Source: Rhizobium aethiopicum
Lineage (GTDB): Bacteria; Pseudomonadota; Alphaproteobacteria; Rhizobiales; Rhizobiaceae
Assembly (NCBI RefSeq): GCF_900094625.1
Contig: NZ_FMAJ01000011.1
Location: forward strand, 62,001 to 126,000
Length of the DNA: 64,000 bases
Direction: 5' to 3'
The notes under the pieces were generated by a model, which was not told the DNA's origin, ran no database searches, and was given only the letters and a program-made list of their open reading frames with translations. A program made the translations under genes and the position numbers. Shown piece by piece: positions 28,627-36,408 of the stretch (position 1 is its first letter; every line of letters starts with the position of its first letter).

Positions 28627-30160
28627 CGCTCCGGCATCTCCAGCGGGTCCGCTCGCCAATCGCGGCGCGATCACGGCCTGCGTCATTCTCGCCGTCATCA
28701 TGCAGGCCCTGGACACGACGATCGCCAACGTGGCGCTGCCCTATATCCAGGGCAGCGTGTCGGCCTCAGCCGACCAGATCAACTGGGTGCTGACATCCTA
28801 CATCGTCGCGGCGGCGATCATGACGCCGCCCTCCGGATTCCTCGCCGCCAAATTCGGCCGCATGCGCGTACTGCTCGTCGCAATCGCCGGCTTCGTGGCC
28901 GCCTCCGTTCTCTGCGGCCTTGCCCAATCGCTGAACCAGATCGTCGCCTTCCGCCTGTTGCAGGGCCTGTTCGGCGCATCGCTGGTGCCGCTTTCCCAGG
29001 GCATTCTCCTCGACATCTATACTGTCGAGGAACGCGGCTCGGCCATGGCGCTTTTCGGCGTCTCGGTCATGGTCGGGCCGGTGCTGGGACCCGTCATCGG
29101 CGGCTGGCTGACCGACAATATCAGCTGGCGATGGGTGTTCTACATCAACGTGCCGATCGGCGCGCTCGCCTTCGCGGGGATCGTCGTCTTCGTTTCGGAA
29201 ACGAAGAGAGATGCGCTTGCCAAGCTCGACTGGTTCGGCTTCGGGATGATGAGCCTGTTCATCGCCTCTTTGCAGCTCTTCCTGGACCGCGGGGAGCAGC
29301 TCGACTGGTTCTCATCCGGCGAGATCATGTTCGAAGCGATCATCTGCGCCGCGGCGTTCTATCTGCTCCTCGTGCACACGCTGACCGCAGAGAAATCCTT
29401 CGTCAATCCGAAGCTGTTTCTCGATCAGAACTTCACGATCAGCATGATCTTCATCTTCGTGATCGGCATCACCTATCTCGCGTCGCTGGCACTGATGACG
29501 CCTTACCTGCAGACGCTGATGGGCTATCCCGTCATCACCGCCGGTATCGTCATGGGGCCGCGCGGGCTCGGCACCATGCTCTGCATGTTCATCGTTGGGC
29601 GGCTGATCGGCAAGGTGGATACGCGTTGGCTGCTGGTGCTAGGTCTCGGGCTCACCGCCTGGGCGATGTACGATATGACGGGCTGGACGCCCGACGTCTC
29701 GCAATGGACGATCGTCTCGGTCGGCTTCATCCAGGGCGCCGGGCTCGGCTTCCTCTTCGTTCCGCTGACGACGATCGCTTTCGCCACGCTGCCCGCCCAG
29801 ATGCGCGGCGATGGCACCGGCCTCTACAATCTGTCGCGCAACATCGGCTCGTCGGTCGGCATCTCGATCGTCTCGGCGCTGATCGTCGAGAACACGCAGA
29901 GCAACCATGAATCGATCGCGGCCTATGTGACGCCGTTCAACCACGCCTTCAATGCGGTGGCGGCCCAAGGGCTCAGCCCTGTGACGGCAGCCGGGCGCGC
30001 CTCGCTCAACGAGATCATCACGCTGCAGTCGACGATCATTGCCTATATGGACGATTTCAAGCTCTTGATGTTGATGTCGCTCGCGGTCATTCCGCTGGTG
30101 CTGCTGCTGCGCAAGCCGAAGGCGGAACCCGCCGTCGACCACAATGCGGTGATGGAATAA
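28619..30160 (+). CDS. emrB: EmrB-type drug efflux MFS transporter (DHA2 family)
   Basis: Fourteen-helix proton-linked drug exporter of 513 residues. It contains the DHA2 hallmarks ALDTTIANVALPYIQG in TM1, GRMRVLLVAIAG in the A-motif loop and VGPVLGPVIGGWL in the antiporter motif C. The start at 28619 overlaps the emrA stop (ATGAGTAA). The frame extends back to 28559 inside emrA, which is rejected. It works with the EmrA adaptor and an outer-membrane channel encoded elsewhere. Confidence 0.94.
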   Translation: MSNAPASPAGPLANRGAITACVILAVIMQALDTTIANVALPYIQGSVSASADQINWVLTSYIVAAAIMTPPSGFLAAKFGRMRVLLVAIAGFVAASVLCGLAQSLNQIVAFRLLQGLFGASLVPLSQGILLDIYTVEERGSAMALFGVSVMVGPVLGPVIGGWLTDNISWRWVFYINVPIGALAFAGIVVFVSETKRDALAKLDWFGFGMMSLFIASLQLFLDRGEQLDWFSSGEIMFEAIICAAAFYLLLVHTLTAEKSFVNPKLFLDQNFTISMIFIFVIGITYLASLALMTPYLQTLMGYPVITAGIVMGPRGLGTMLCMFIVGRLIGKVDTRWLLVLGLGLTAWAMYDMTGWTPDVSQWTIVSVGFIQGAGLGFLFVPLTTIAFATLPAQMRGDGTGLYNLSRNIGSSVGISIVSALIVENTQSNHESIAAYVTPFNHAFNAVAAQGLSPVTAAGRASLNEIITLQSTIIAYMDDFKLLMLMSLAVIPLVLLLRKPKAEPAVDHNAVME

Positions 30161-30778
30161 TCAGCGAAAAGGCTTGCTGAGATATCGCGATCCCTGAACG
30201 CCGAAGCGCCAAGGTGCTTCGGCATTTCTAGTGATGCCGATGCGTTTTCCCGAGACAATAGGCACCGGCACAGACGGCGTGAGCGCATAGGGCGGACGGT
30301 CGAGCAGCCTGTCGTTGATTTCGATGTCGATGCCGAGGGCCTGGCAGAGCTTGCCCGGGCCGCTGCAGAGCGCCGTCAGCATGTCGGTGCCGCGCCGCTG
30401 CATCATGGCGGCAATGCCCGTTTCCGGCTCGAGCGCCCGGATCAGCACGGCCGAACCCGGATGACAGACGAAGTTCAGGCACCAGTACATGCCGTAGATG
30501 CGGTAGATGTAGACATTGCCGGGTCGGCCGAACATGGCGCCGTTGCGCTTGGTCGGGCCGCGAAAACTGTGGGAGGCTTCGTCATCGGGGAAATAGGCTT
30601 CGGTCTCGGCGATGCGCCCGCCGGCGCCATCGACTGTGAGATGGCAGCCGAGAAGATCGCGGGCCACGGTGATCGCGTCGCGCTCGAAAAACGTCCTGAG
30701 GCCTTCGCCGGCAAGCGCGCCGGCGCCGGCCGCGCCCTTCGTCATTCCACCATCGGTCATGGCCGAGGCAGATAACAT
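30161..30778 (-). CDS. DNA-3-methyladenine glycosylase (Mpg/AAG type)
   Basis: Base-excision repair glycosylase that removes alkylated purines, 205 residues. Typical motifs are ARDLLGCHL, RIAETEAYFPDDEASHSF (with the catalytic Glu), GNVYIYRIYGMYWCLNFVC (flipping Tyr) and SGPGKLCQALGID. The start is uncertain: ATGs at 30778, 30760 and 30745 are in frame. The first has GAGGG about ten bases upstream. It abuts the emrB stop codon with no gap. Confidence 0.92.
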   Translation of the reverse strand: MLSASAMTDGGMTKGAAGAGALAGEGLRTFFERDAITVARDLLGCHLTVDGAGGRIAETEAYFPDDEASHSFRGPTKRNGAMFGRPGNVYIYRIYGMYWCLNFVCHPGSAVLIRALEPETGIAAMMQRRGTDMLTALCSGPGKLCQALGIDIEINDRLLDRPPYALTPSVPVPIVSGKRIGITRNAEAPWRFGVQGSRYLSKPFR

Positions 30779-30827
30779 CCGGCGCGTCCCTCGTCACCCC
30801 GAAACCGCATCACGCTTCGGACAGGCG

Positions 30828-31166
<339 letters not shown>

Positions 31167-32075
31167 TTAGCAAAGCGTGTTTTTGGAGTTTTGTCGAGCG
31201 AAGACCTTCGCCAGCCAATCGATGAAGACGCGCACGCGCGGGGAAAGCTGGCGGTTGCGGGGGTAGAGCAGGGAGACCGGCGTCGGGCTCGGCGGAAAAT
31301 CCTGGAGCACGTGGATCAGCGTGCCGTCGGAAAGGTCTTTTTCGGCGTGGTAGCGGGGGATCTGGATCAGGCCGAGGCCCATCCTCGCTGCCCCAACATA
31401 GCTTTCGGCCGCGTTGACCGTGACCGTCGCGGGAATGGTTATGTTGCGTGCCGCACCGCCGATGGTGAATTCAAGCGGCAACAGACCGCCGGTGCTGCTC
31501 GAGTGGAAGCCAACCATGCGATGGCCGGCAAGCCGGTCCGGATGCTGCGGCAGGCCGCGGGCGGCGATATAGGCGGGAGAGGCGAGCGTGACCTCATCAA
31601 GCATTGCGACGCGCCTTATGACCATGTCGCTGTCGGCAGGCGTGCCGACGCGCAGCACGCAATCGATGCCCTCGCGCACCAGATCGACCAGGCGATCGCC
31701 TTCGCTCATGTAAAACTCGATCTCCGGATAGGTCTCCAGAAAGGACGGTAGGCTGGGAAGCACGAAATGGCGTGCGAGCGTGCCGTGCACATCGACGCGC
31801 AACGGGCCTTTCGGTCTGGCGCCGGCAAAGGCCCCTTCCGCATCCTCGATGTCGGCGAGGATCGACAGGCAGCGCTGGTAGTAGGCCTCGCCGTCGAGCG
31901 TCGGGCTGACATGGCGCGTCGTGCGCTGGAGCAGGCGCACGCCGAGGCGAGCCTCGAGCTGTTTGACCGCATCGGTAACGGTCGAGCGCGGCACTCCCGT
32001 GTCTTCTGCTGCGAGGGTGAAGCTGCGGCGCTCCACAACACGGCAGAACACACGCATGGCATCGAATCTGTCCAT
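31167..32075 (-). CDS. LysR family transcriptional regulator
   Basis: A 302-residue LysR regulator. The helix-turn-helix lies at residues about 5-60 (RSFTLAAEDTGVPRSTVTDAVKQLEARLGVRLLQR), followed by a periplasmic-binding-protein-like effector domain. The start MDRFDAMRVF is the usual one for this subgroup. In-frame ATGs at 32090, 32099 and 32132 give longer but atypical N-termini. It is divergent from the SDR gene starting at 32192 and probably regulates it. It is clearly related to the second LysR gene in this window. Confidence 0.9.
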   Translation of the reverse strand: MDRFDAMRVFCRVVERRSFTLAAEDTGVPRSTVTDAVKQLEARLGVRLLQRTTRHVSPTLDGEAYYQRCLSILADIEDAEGAFAGARPKGPLRVDVHGTLARHFVLPSLPSFLETYPEIEFYMSEGDRLVDLVREGIDCVLRVGTPADSDMVIRRVAMLDEVTLASPAYIAARGLPQHPDRLAGHRMVGFHSSSTGGLLPLEFTIGGAARNITIPATVTVNAAESYVGAARMGLGLIQIPRYHAEKDLSDGTLIHVLQDFPPSPTPVSLLYPRNRQLSPRVRVFIDWLAKVFARQNSKNTLC

Positions 32076-32191
32076 CTTATTTGTTCGCATTTTCCGCATA
32101 GTGATGCCGAAGAATGCACGATTATCCGCCAAAGAAAAAGGCCCATCTTCTTTTCATCGAAAACGCGCTGCGGCGCAGAGGGAGAAGAACA

Positions 32192-32935
32192 ATGGCTTCC
32201 AGCGAAAACAGCAAGGTCGCACTGGTCACCGGCGCTTCCCGGGGTATCGGCGCGGCAGTCGCCAGACGCCTTGCCAGTGACGGGTTCACCGTCGTCGTCA
32301 ATTATTCCGGAAGTGCCGCTGCGGCGGAGGATCTGGCCCGGGTGATCGAGCAGGCCGGCGGCAGGGCGCTGACGGCCAAGGCTGATGTCAGCGATGCTGA
32401 AGCCGTCCGACGAATGTTCGATGCCGCGGAAGGCGCCTTCGGCGGCGTTGATGTGCTTGTCAACAATGCCGGCATCATGATGCTGTCGCCTCTCGCCGAA
32501 GCTGACGACGCCAGTTTCGATCGGCAGATCGCCGTCAATCTCAAGGGCACTTTCAATACGCTCAGGGAAGCGGCCAGGCGCCTGCGTGGCGGCGGCCGGA
32601 TCATCAATTTGTCGACCTCGATCGTCGGGTTAAAGCTCGAAACCTACGGTGTCTACGCCGCCACCAAAGCCGCCGTCGAAACGCTGACGGCCATCATGAC
32701 CAAGGAGATGCGCGGCCGTAACATCACCGTCAATGCCATCGCGCCGGGGCCGGTGGCCACCGATCTCTTCCTCAACGGCAAGACGGAGGAACTCGTCACC
32801 CGCATGGCGAAGATGAACCCCTTGGAGCGCCTCGGCTCGCCGGAGGACATCGCCTCCGCGGTCGCTTTCCTTGCTGGCCCGGACGGCGGCTGGATCAACG
32901 GCCAGACACTGCGCGCCAATGGCGGTGCGATCTGA
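32192..32935 (+). CDS. Short-chain dehydrogenase/reductase
   Basis: A 247-residue classical SDR with TGASRGIG near residue 15, NNAG near 88, catalytic Ser in NLSTSIVG and YAATK, and the C-terminal GGWINGQTLRANGG. The best match by eye is to 3-oxoacyl-reductase-like SDRs. GGGAGAAG precedes the ATG. The divergent LysR gene suggests induction by a small molecule that the enzyme converts. Confidence 0.9.
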   Translation: MASSENSKVALVTGASRGIGAAVARRLASDGFTVVVNYSGSAAAAEDLARVIEQAGGRALTAKADVSDAEAVRRMFDAAEGAFGGVDVLVNNAGIMMLSPLAEADDASFDRQIAVNLKGTFNTLREAARRLRGGGRIINLSTSIVGLKLETYGVYAATKAAVETLTAIMTKEMRGRNITVNAIAPGPVATDLFLNGKTEELVTRMAKMNPLERLGSPEDIASAVAFLAGPDGGWINGQTLRANGGAI

Positions 32936-33019
32936 CGAAGGCGCCATCGCGATTATGTGAACGACGCTTGTAGGTTTTTCCTCTTACAATCTGGTGGAGA
33001 GTGCTTATAACTAATCTAT

Positions 33020-33095
33020 CGCGAGAGAGCGGAGTTCCCTGACGCTCTCTCGCGAACCTCCAGAGCCTGCCGCGCCCGCTCTGGGCGCGACAGGC
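33020..33095. repeat. Two tandem strong hairpins between convergent genes
   Basis: The first is a perfect 12-bp stem, CGCGAGAGAGCG at 33020-33031 and CGCTCTCTCGCG at 33043-33054. The second is a 13-bp stem with one mismatch at 33065-33077 and 33083-33095. They sit between the SDR gene and the convergent second LysR gene. Without a T-run they are not standard terminators, though they could act as a bidirectional roadblock or be part of a small RNA. Confidence 0.6.
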
Positions 33096-33163
33096 CCGAT
33101 GTTCCAATATTGCGGCTCGTCGAAGGTTCCCCCTTGCCTTCCGAGCCGTTTTTGTTTGGCCGC

Positions 33164-34075
33164 TCAATGGTCGTTAAGCTTGGCATCGACCAGGAGCTTC
33201 ACCAGCCAGTCGACGAAGACGCGCACCTTGTTGCTAAGGTGGCGGTTCGGCGGATAGACCACGTAGAGCGGAACCGGATCGCGGCGCCAGTCCGGCAGCA
33301 CGCGGATGAGCTCGCCCCGCCGCATCGGTTCGCGCGCCATGAAGGTCGGCACCTGTGCGACGCCGAGCCCCGTCAGTGCCGCGGTCAGATAAGTCCGGCT
33401 GTCGTTGACCGAGGCAATGCAGCGCGGGGTGGTCTCGACCATTTCATTGCCCCGACGAAACTCGAAGGGCAGCGTCCGGTTGTTCTGGGCGCGGAAATAA
33501 TTGACGGAATAGTGCGTGGCCTCCAGATCCTCGGGCCGTTCGGGCATGCCGAATTTTTGAATGTAGCTCGGCGAAGCGCAGGTGACGAGCTCCATCTCCG
33601 AAACGCGCCGGGCGATCAGCGACTGGTCGGTGGGAGTGCCGGCCCGCAGTGCACAATCGACGTTTTCGACGAGGTAATCCACCGTGCGGTCGCTGACCCC
33701 CAGATCCAGACGGATGTCAGGATAGCGCTGGTAGAAGTCACAAAGTGCCGGAACGACGATAGCATCAGCAAAGGCGCCGCTCATCTCGATGCGCAGCCGC
33801 CCGCTCGGCAAGCTCTGCGAGTTGGAGAGGCTGCCATCGAGTTCCTCCAACTCGGAGATGATCTGGGCGGCACGTTCGTAATATAGCGCGCCGTCGGTGG
33901 TCACCATGACCCGGCGCGTGGTGCGGTTCAGAAGCTTGGTGCGCAGATGCGCTTCGAGGCCCTGAATGAGATTGGTCACCGTGGCCTTCGGCATGGCGAG
34001 CATGTCGGCGGCGCGGGTGAAATTGCCCGTCTCCACGACGCGGATGAAGACGCGCATTGCCGAGAGCTGATCCAT
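33164..34075 (-). CDS. LysR family transcriptional regulator
   Basis: A 303-residue LysR regulator, with its helix-turn-helix at residues about 5-60 (GNFTRAADMLAMPKATVTNLIQGLEAHLRTKLLNR). It starts MDQLSAMRVF and ends VRVFVDWLVKLLVDA, parallel to the other LysR gene here. The long upstream extension to 34282 crosses the intergenic region and is rejected. It faces the esterase-like gene and RND pair, which are its likely targets. Confidence 0.9.
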   Translation of the reverse strand: MDQLSAMRVFIRVVETGNFTRAADMLAMPKATVTNLIQGLEAHLRTKLLNRTTRRVMVTTDGALYYERAAQIISELEELDGSLSNSQSLPSGRLRIEMSGAFADAIVVPALCDFYQRYPDIRLDLGVSDRTVDYLVENVDCALRAGTPTDQSLIARRVSEMELVTCASPSYIQKFGMPERPEDLEATHYSVNYFRAQNNRTLPFEFRRGNEMVETTPRCIASVNDSRTYLTAALTGLGVAQVPTFMAREPMRRGELIRVLPDWRRDPVPLYVVYPPNRHLSNKVRVFVDWLVKLLVDAKLNDH

Positions 34076-34108
34076 CGGTTTCAAGTCCGCAGTTTGCGTT
34101 GCACCATT

Positions 34109-34166
34109 ATTCGAGAATCGGAACAGTGTAATCGCGATATCGCTTCTTATTCCCTGTGCTGAATAA
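34109..34166. promoter_or_regulatory. LysR-type operator candidates
   Basis: Two related inverted repeats lie in the divergent region: ATTCGAGAAT around 34111-34120 and TTATTC-N8-GAATAA at 34147-34166. Spacing and position fit a recognition and an activation site for the adjacent LysR regulator. Confidence 0.45.
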
Positions 34167-34217
34167 CAATATCTTTTTTTTGGAAAATGCAAGCGGCGGA
34201 CGGCGCTGTTTGCTCCG

Positions 34218-35054
34218 ATGCGGAAAGCGACCGGAATCATGACGGTGGAGTGGAAAGATATGATGCTGGACAAGGTGGCCATCGGCCCCGTCTCAGCACG
34301 TATTTACCAGGGCGCCGATTACGGTAAAGGTCCGCCGATCGTGCTATACCTGCATGGCGGCGCATTTCTAGACAGTGAGGCCAACGTCGATCGGCCGGTG
34401 GCTATGAGCCTGGCAAAGGCGGGCGCCATCGTCGCTGCCGTCGACTATAGCAGCCTCTCCGACAATATGTTTCCGCAGGCATTGGAAGTTTCCTTCTCCG
34501 TTTTCAGCTATCTCGCCAACAAACGTGCTGCCGGTCTCGGCGACCGCAAGTCGCTGCTCTTCGTCGCCGGTGAGGAGGCAGGCGGCAATGTCGCCGCCGG
34601 TGTGGCGCTGAAGGCGCGTGACCAGTTGCCCGATGCGCTCGACGGCCAGGTTTTGATTTCGCCGCTGCTTGATCCCTTCATGGGCACCTCCTCCATCCGC
34701 AAGGCGGAAGCCATCGGCATGCGGCAGCGCTGGACGGAGGGCTGGAGTCATTATCTGAGCGGTGGCGGCTGCCATCCCTATGCGGCGCCCTGCCTCTGTT
34801 CGCGTCTTTCAGGCGTCGCGCCGGCACTGATATTCACCGCGGAGGACGATCCTCTGCACGATGAAACAATCGGTTACGGTGCCCGCCTGAAAAAGGCCGG
34901 TGTCGGTGTGCGCCAGCATGTTCTTCCCGCCGGGATGGGCTGGGCTTCGATTTATGGTGGGAAATCCGGGGAAGCGTCCGATTGGCAGGAACACGTCAGC
35001 CGCCATTTCGGAAGTTTCCTTCAGGACGTAAGCGTCCAACCGCAATTGCATTGA
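34218..35054 (+). CDS. HSL-family alpha/beta hydrolase with altered active site
   Basis: A 278-residue protein with the hormone-sensitive-lipase-type fold. The oxyanion motif HGG is at residues 46-48, and the acidic region EDDPLHDE near 208-215. The nucleophile elbow, normally GDSAGG, reads GEEAGG (118-123), so the catalytic Ser is Glu120. The usual HGF histidine near the C-terminus is also missing (PAGMGWAS). It is therefore probably not a working esterase; a binding or regulatory role is possible. Starts at 34218, 34239 or 34260 are all in frame, with no decisive ribosome-binding site. It is followed at 46 bases by the RND adaptor gene. Confidence 0.8.
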   Translation: MRKATGIMTVEWKDMMLDKVAIGPVSARIYQGADYGKGPPIVLYLHGGAFLDSEANVDRPVAMSLAKAGAIVAAVDYSSLSDNMFPQALEVSFSVFSYLANKRAAGLGDRKSLLFVAGEEAGGNVAAGVALKARDQLPDALDGQVLISPLLDPFMGTSSIRKAEAIGMRQRWTEGWSHYLSGGGCHPYAAPCLCSRLSGVAPALIFTAEDDPLHDETIGYGARLKKAGVGVRQHVLPAGMGWASIYGGKSGEASDWQEHVSRHFGSFLQDVSVQPQLH

Positions 35055-35100
35055 AGAAGATCTGATATTTCGGCGGCTCGAGGCCGCAAGGAGAGTACTG

Positions 35101-36291
35101 ATGACGTCCAGAAGCAAGCGCTGGGCCCTGGTGGGTGCCGGCATAAGTGTCATTGCGTCCGTTTCCGGCGCTGCATTGTTTTTTGAATTGCCGATGAGCA
35201 GAACCGCCACGGCTGCATCCGAGCCCGCGCAGCCTCCGGCTGTGCCGGTGACGGTTGCCGTCGTCGCGGCGCGTGACGTGACGGCCTGGGAGAGCTTCTC
35301 CGGCCGCCTCGAAGCGGTGGATCGTGTCCAGGTTCGTCCCCGTGTCGAAGGTGCCATCCTGTCGGTGGCTTTCCGTGAGGGAGCGCTGGTGAAGCAGGGC
35401 GACCTGCTCTTCACCATCGATCCAGCTCCCTACCAGGCGAGCGTGGCGCAGGCGCAAGGCCAGGTCGCTTCGGCCGAAGCCAAGGTCAGCCTGGCGCAGA
35501 CCGAACTCGACCGCGGCCGCAGGCTTTCCGACAACCGCACCATTTCCCAGAGCGATCTCGATCAGCGCCAGAGCGCGCTGGCCGAGGCTCAGGCGGGGCT
35601 GCGTTCGGCACAGGCCGCCTTACAGTCGGCCCAGCTCAATCTCGATTATACGCAGGTGCGGGCCCCGGTTTCCGGCCGCATCGGCAAGATCGAGGTGACA
35701 ACCGGCAACCTGGTTGCGGCCGGATCGGCCTCGCCTGAACTGACGACGCTCGTTTCGGTCGATCCGATCTATGCGAGCTTCAACGCCAGCGAGGAGATGG
35801 TGACGCGCGCCCTTGCCCAGTTGCCGCAGACCGACGGCGCTCTGCCTGCCGTCGAGCAGATCCCTGTCGAGGTGGGCACGCTCGCCGACGATGGCACCCC
35901 TATCAAGGGCAAGCTGCAGCTGATCGACAATGAGGTCGATGCATCAAGCGGCACGATCGGCGTGCGTGCCGTCTTCGACAATCCGGGCGGGCGTCTCATC
36001 CCCGGCCAGTTCGTGCGCGTGCGCATGGGCCAGCCGAAGGCCGAGAACAAGATCGTCATCAGCGACCGCGCCGTCGGTACAGACCAGGACAAGAAGTTCG
36101 TCTTCGTCGTCGACGCCGAGAACAAGGTCGCGTATCGGCAGGTCCAGCTCGGCATGCTGTCTGACGGTCAGCGCGTCGTCGAAAGCGGCCTGAACGCCGG
36201 CGAGAAAATCGTCGTCAACGGTCTGCAGCGCATTCGTCCCGGCGCCGTCGTCGCACCCCAGATGGAAGAGAAGGTCGCGACCGCTCAGTAG
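35101..36291 (+). CDS. RND efflux periplasmic adaptor (membrane fusion protein)
   Basis: Adaptor of the second RND pump, 396 residues. An N-terminal membrane segment (WALVGAGISVIASVSGAALFF) precedes the lipoyl half-motifs (VRPRVEGAILSVAFREGALVKQGDLLFTID and VRAPVSGRIGKIEVTTGNLV) around a coiled-coil hairpin, then the beta-barrel region. AAGGAG precedes the ATG. It is 117 bases before the pump gene. Confidence 0.94.
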   Translation: MTSRSKRWALVGAGISVIASVSGAALFFELPMSRTATAASEPAQPPAVPVTVAVVAARDVTAWESFSGRLEAVDRVQVRPRVEGAILSVAFREGALVKQGDLLFTIDPAPYQASVAQAQGQVASAEAKVSLAQTELDRGRRLSDNRTISQSDLDQRQSALAEAQAGLRSAQAALQSAQLNLDYTQVRAPVSGRIGKIEVTTGNLVAAGSASPELTTLVSVDPIYASFNASEEMVTRALAQLPQTDGALPAVEQIPVEVGTLADDGTPIKGKLQLIDNEVDASSGTIGVRAVFDNPGGRLIPGQFVRVRMGQPKAENKIVISDRAVGTDQDKKFVFVVDAENKVAYRQVQLGMLSDGQRVVESGLNAGEKIVVNGLQRIRPGAVVAPQMEEKVATAQ

Positions 36292-36298
36292 GGATTCC

Positions 36299-36320
36299 GC
36301 CTGCCCCTGCAGGGGCGGGC
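36299..36320 (+). terminator. Hairpin between RND adaptor and pump genes
   Basis: A 9-bp stem with one G-U pair (GCCTGCCCC and GGGGCGGGC) and a TGCA loop, eight bases after the adaptor stop codon. No T-run follows. It may tune the adaptor-to-pump ratio. Confidence 0.4.
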
Positions 36321-36408
36321 CATACCTGAAATCACATGACCCGCCGGCGGCGTCTCGCCCGCCGGACAGGGACTTTGCATCCATGTTCACCCCGGAGAGG
36401 GCTTTGAT

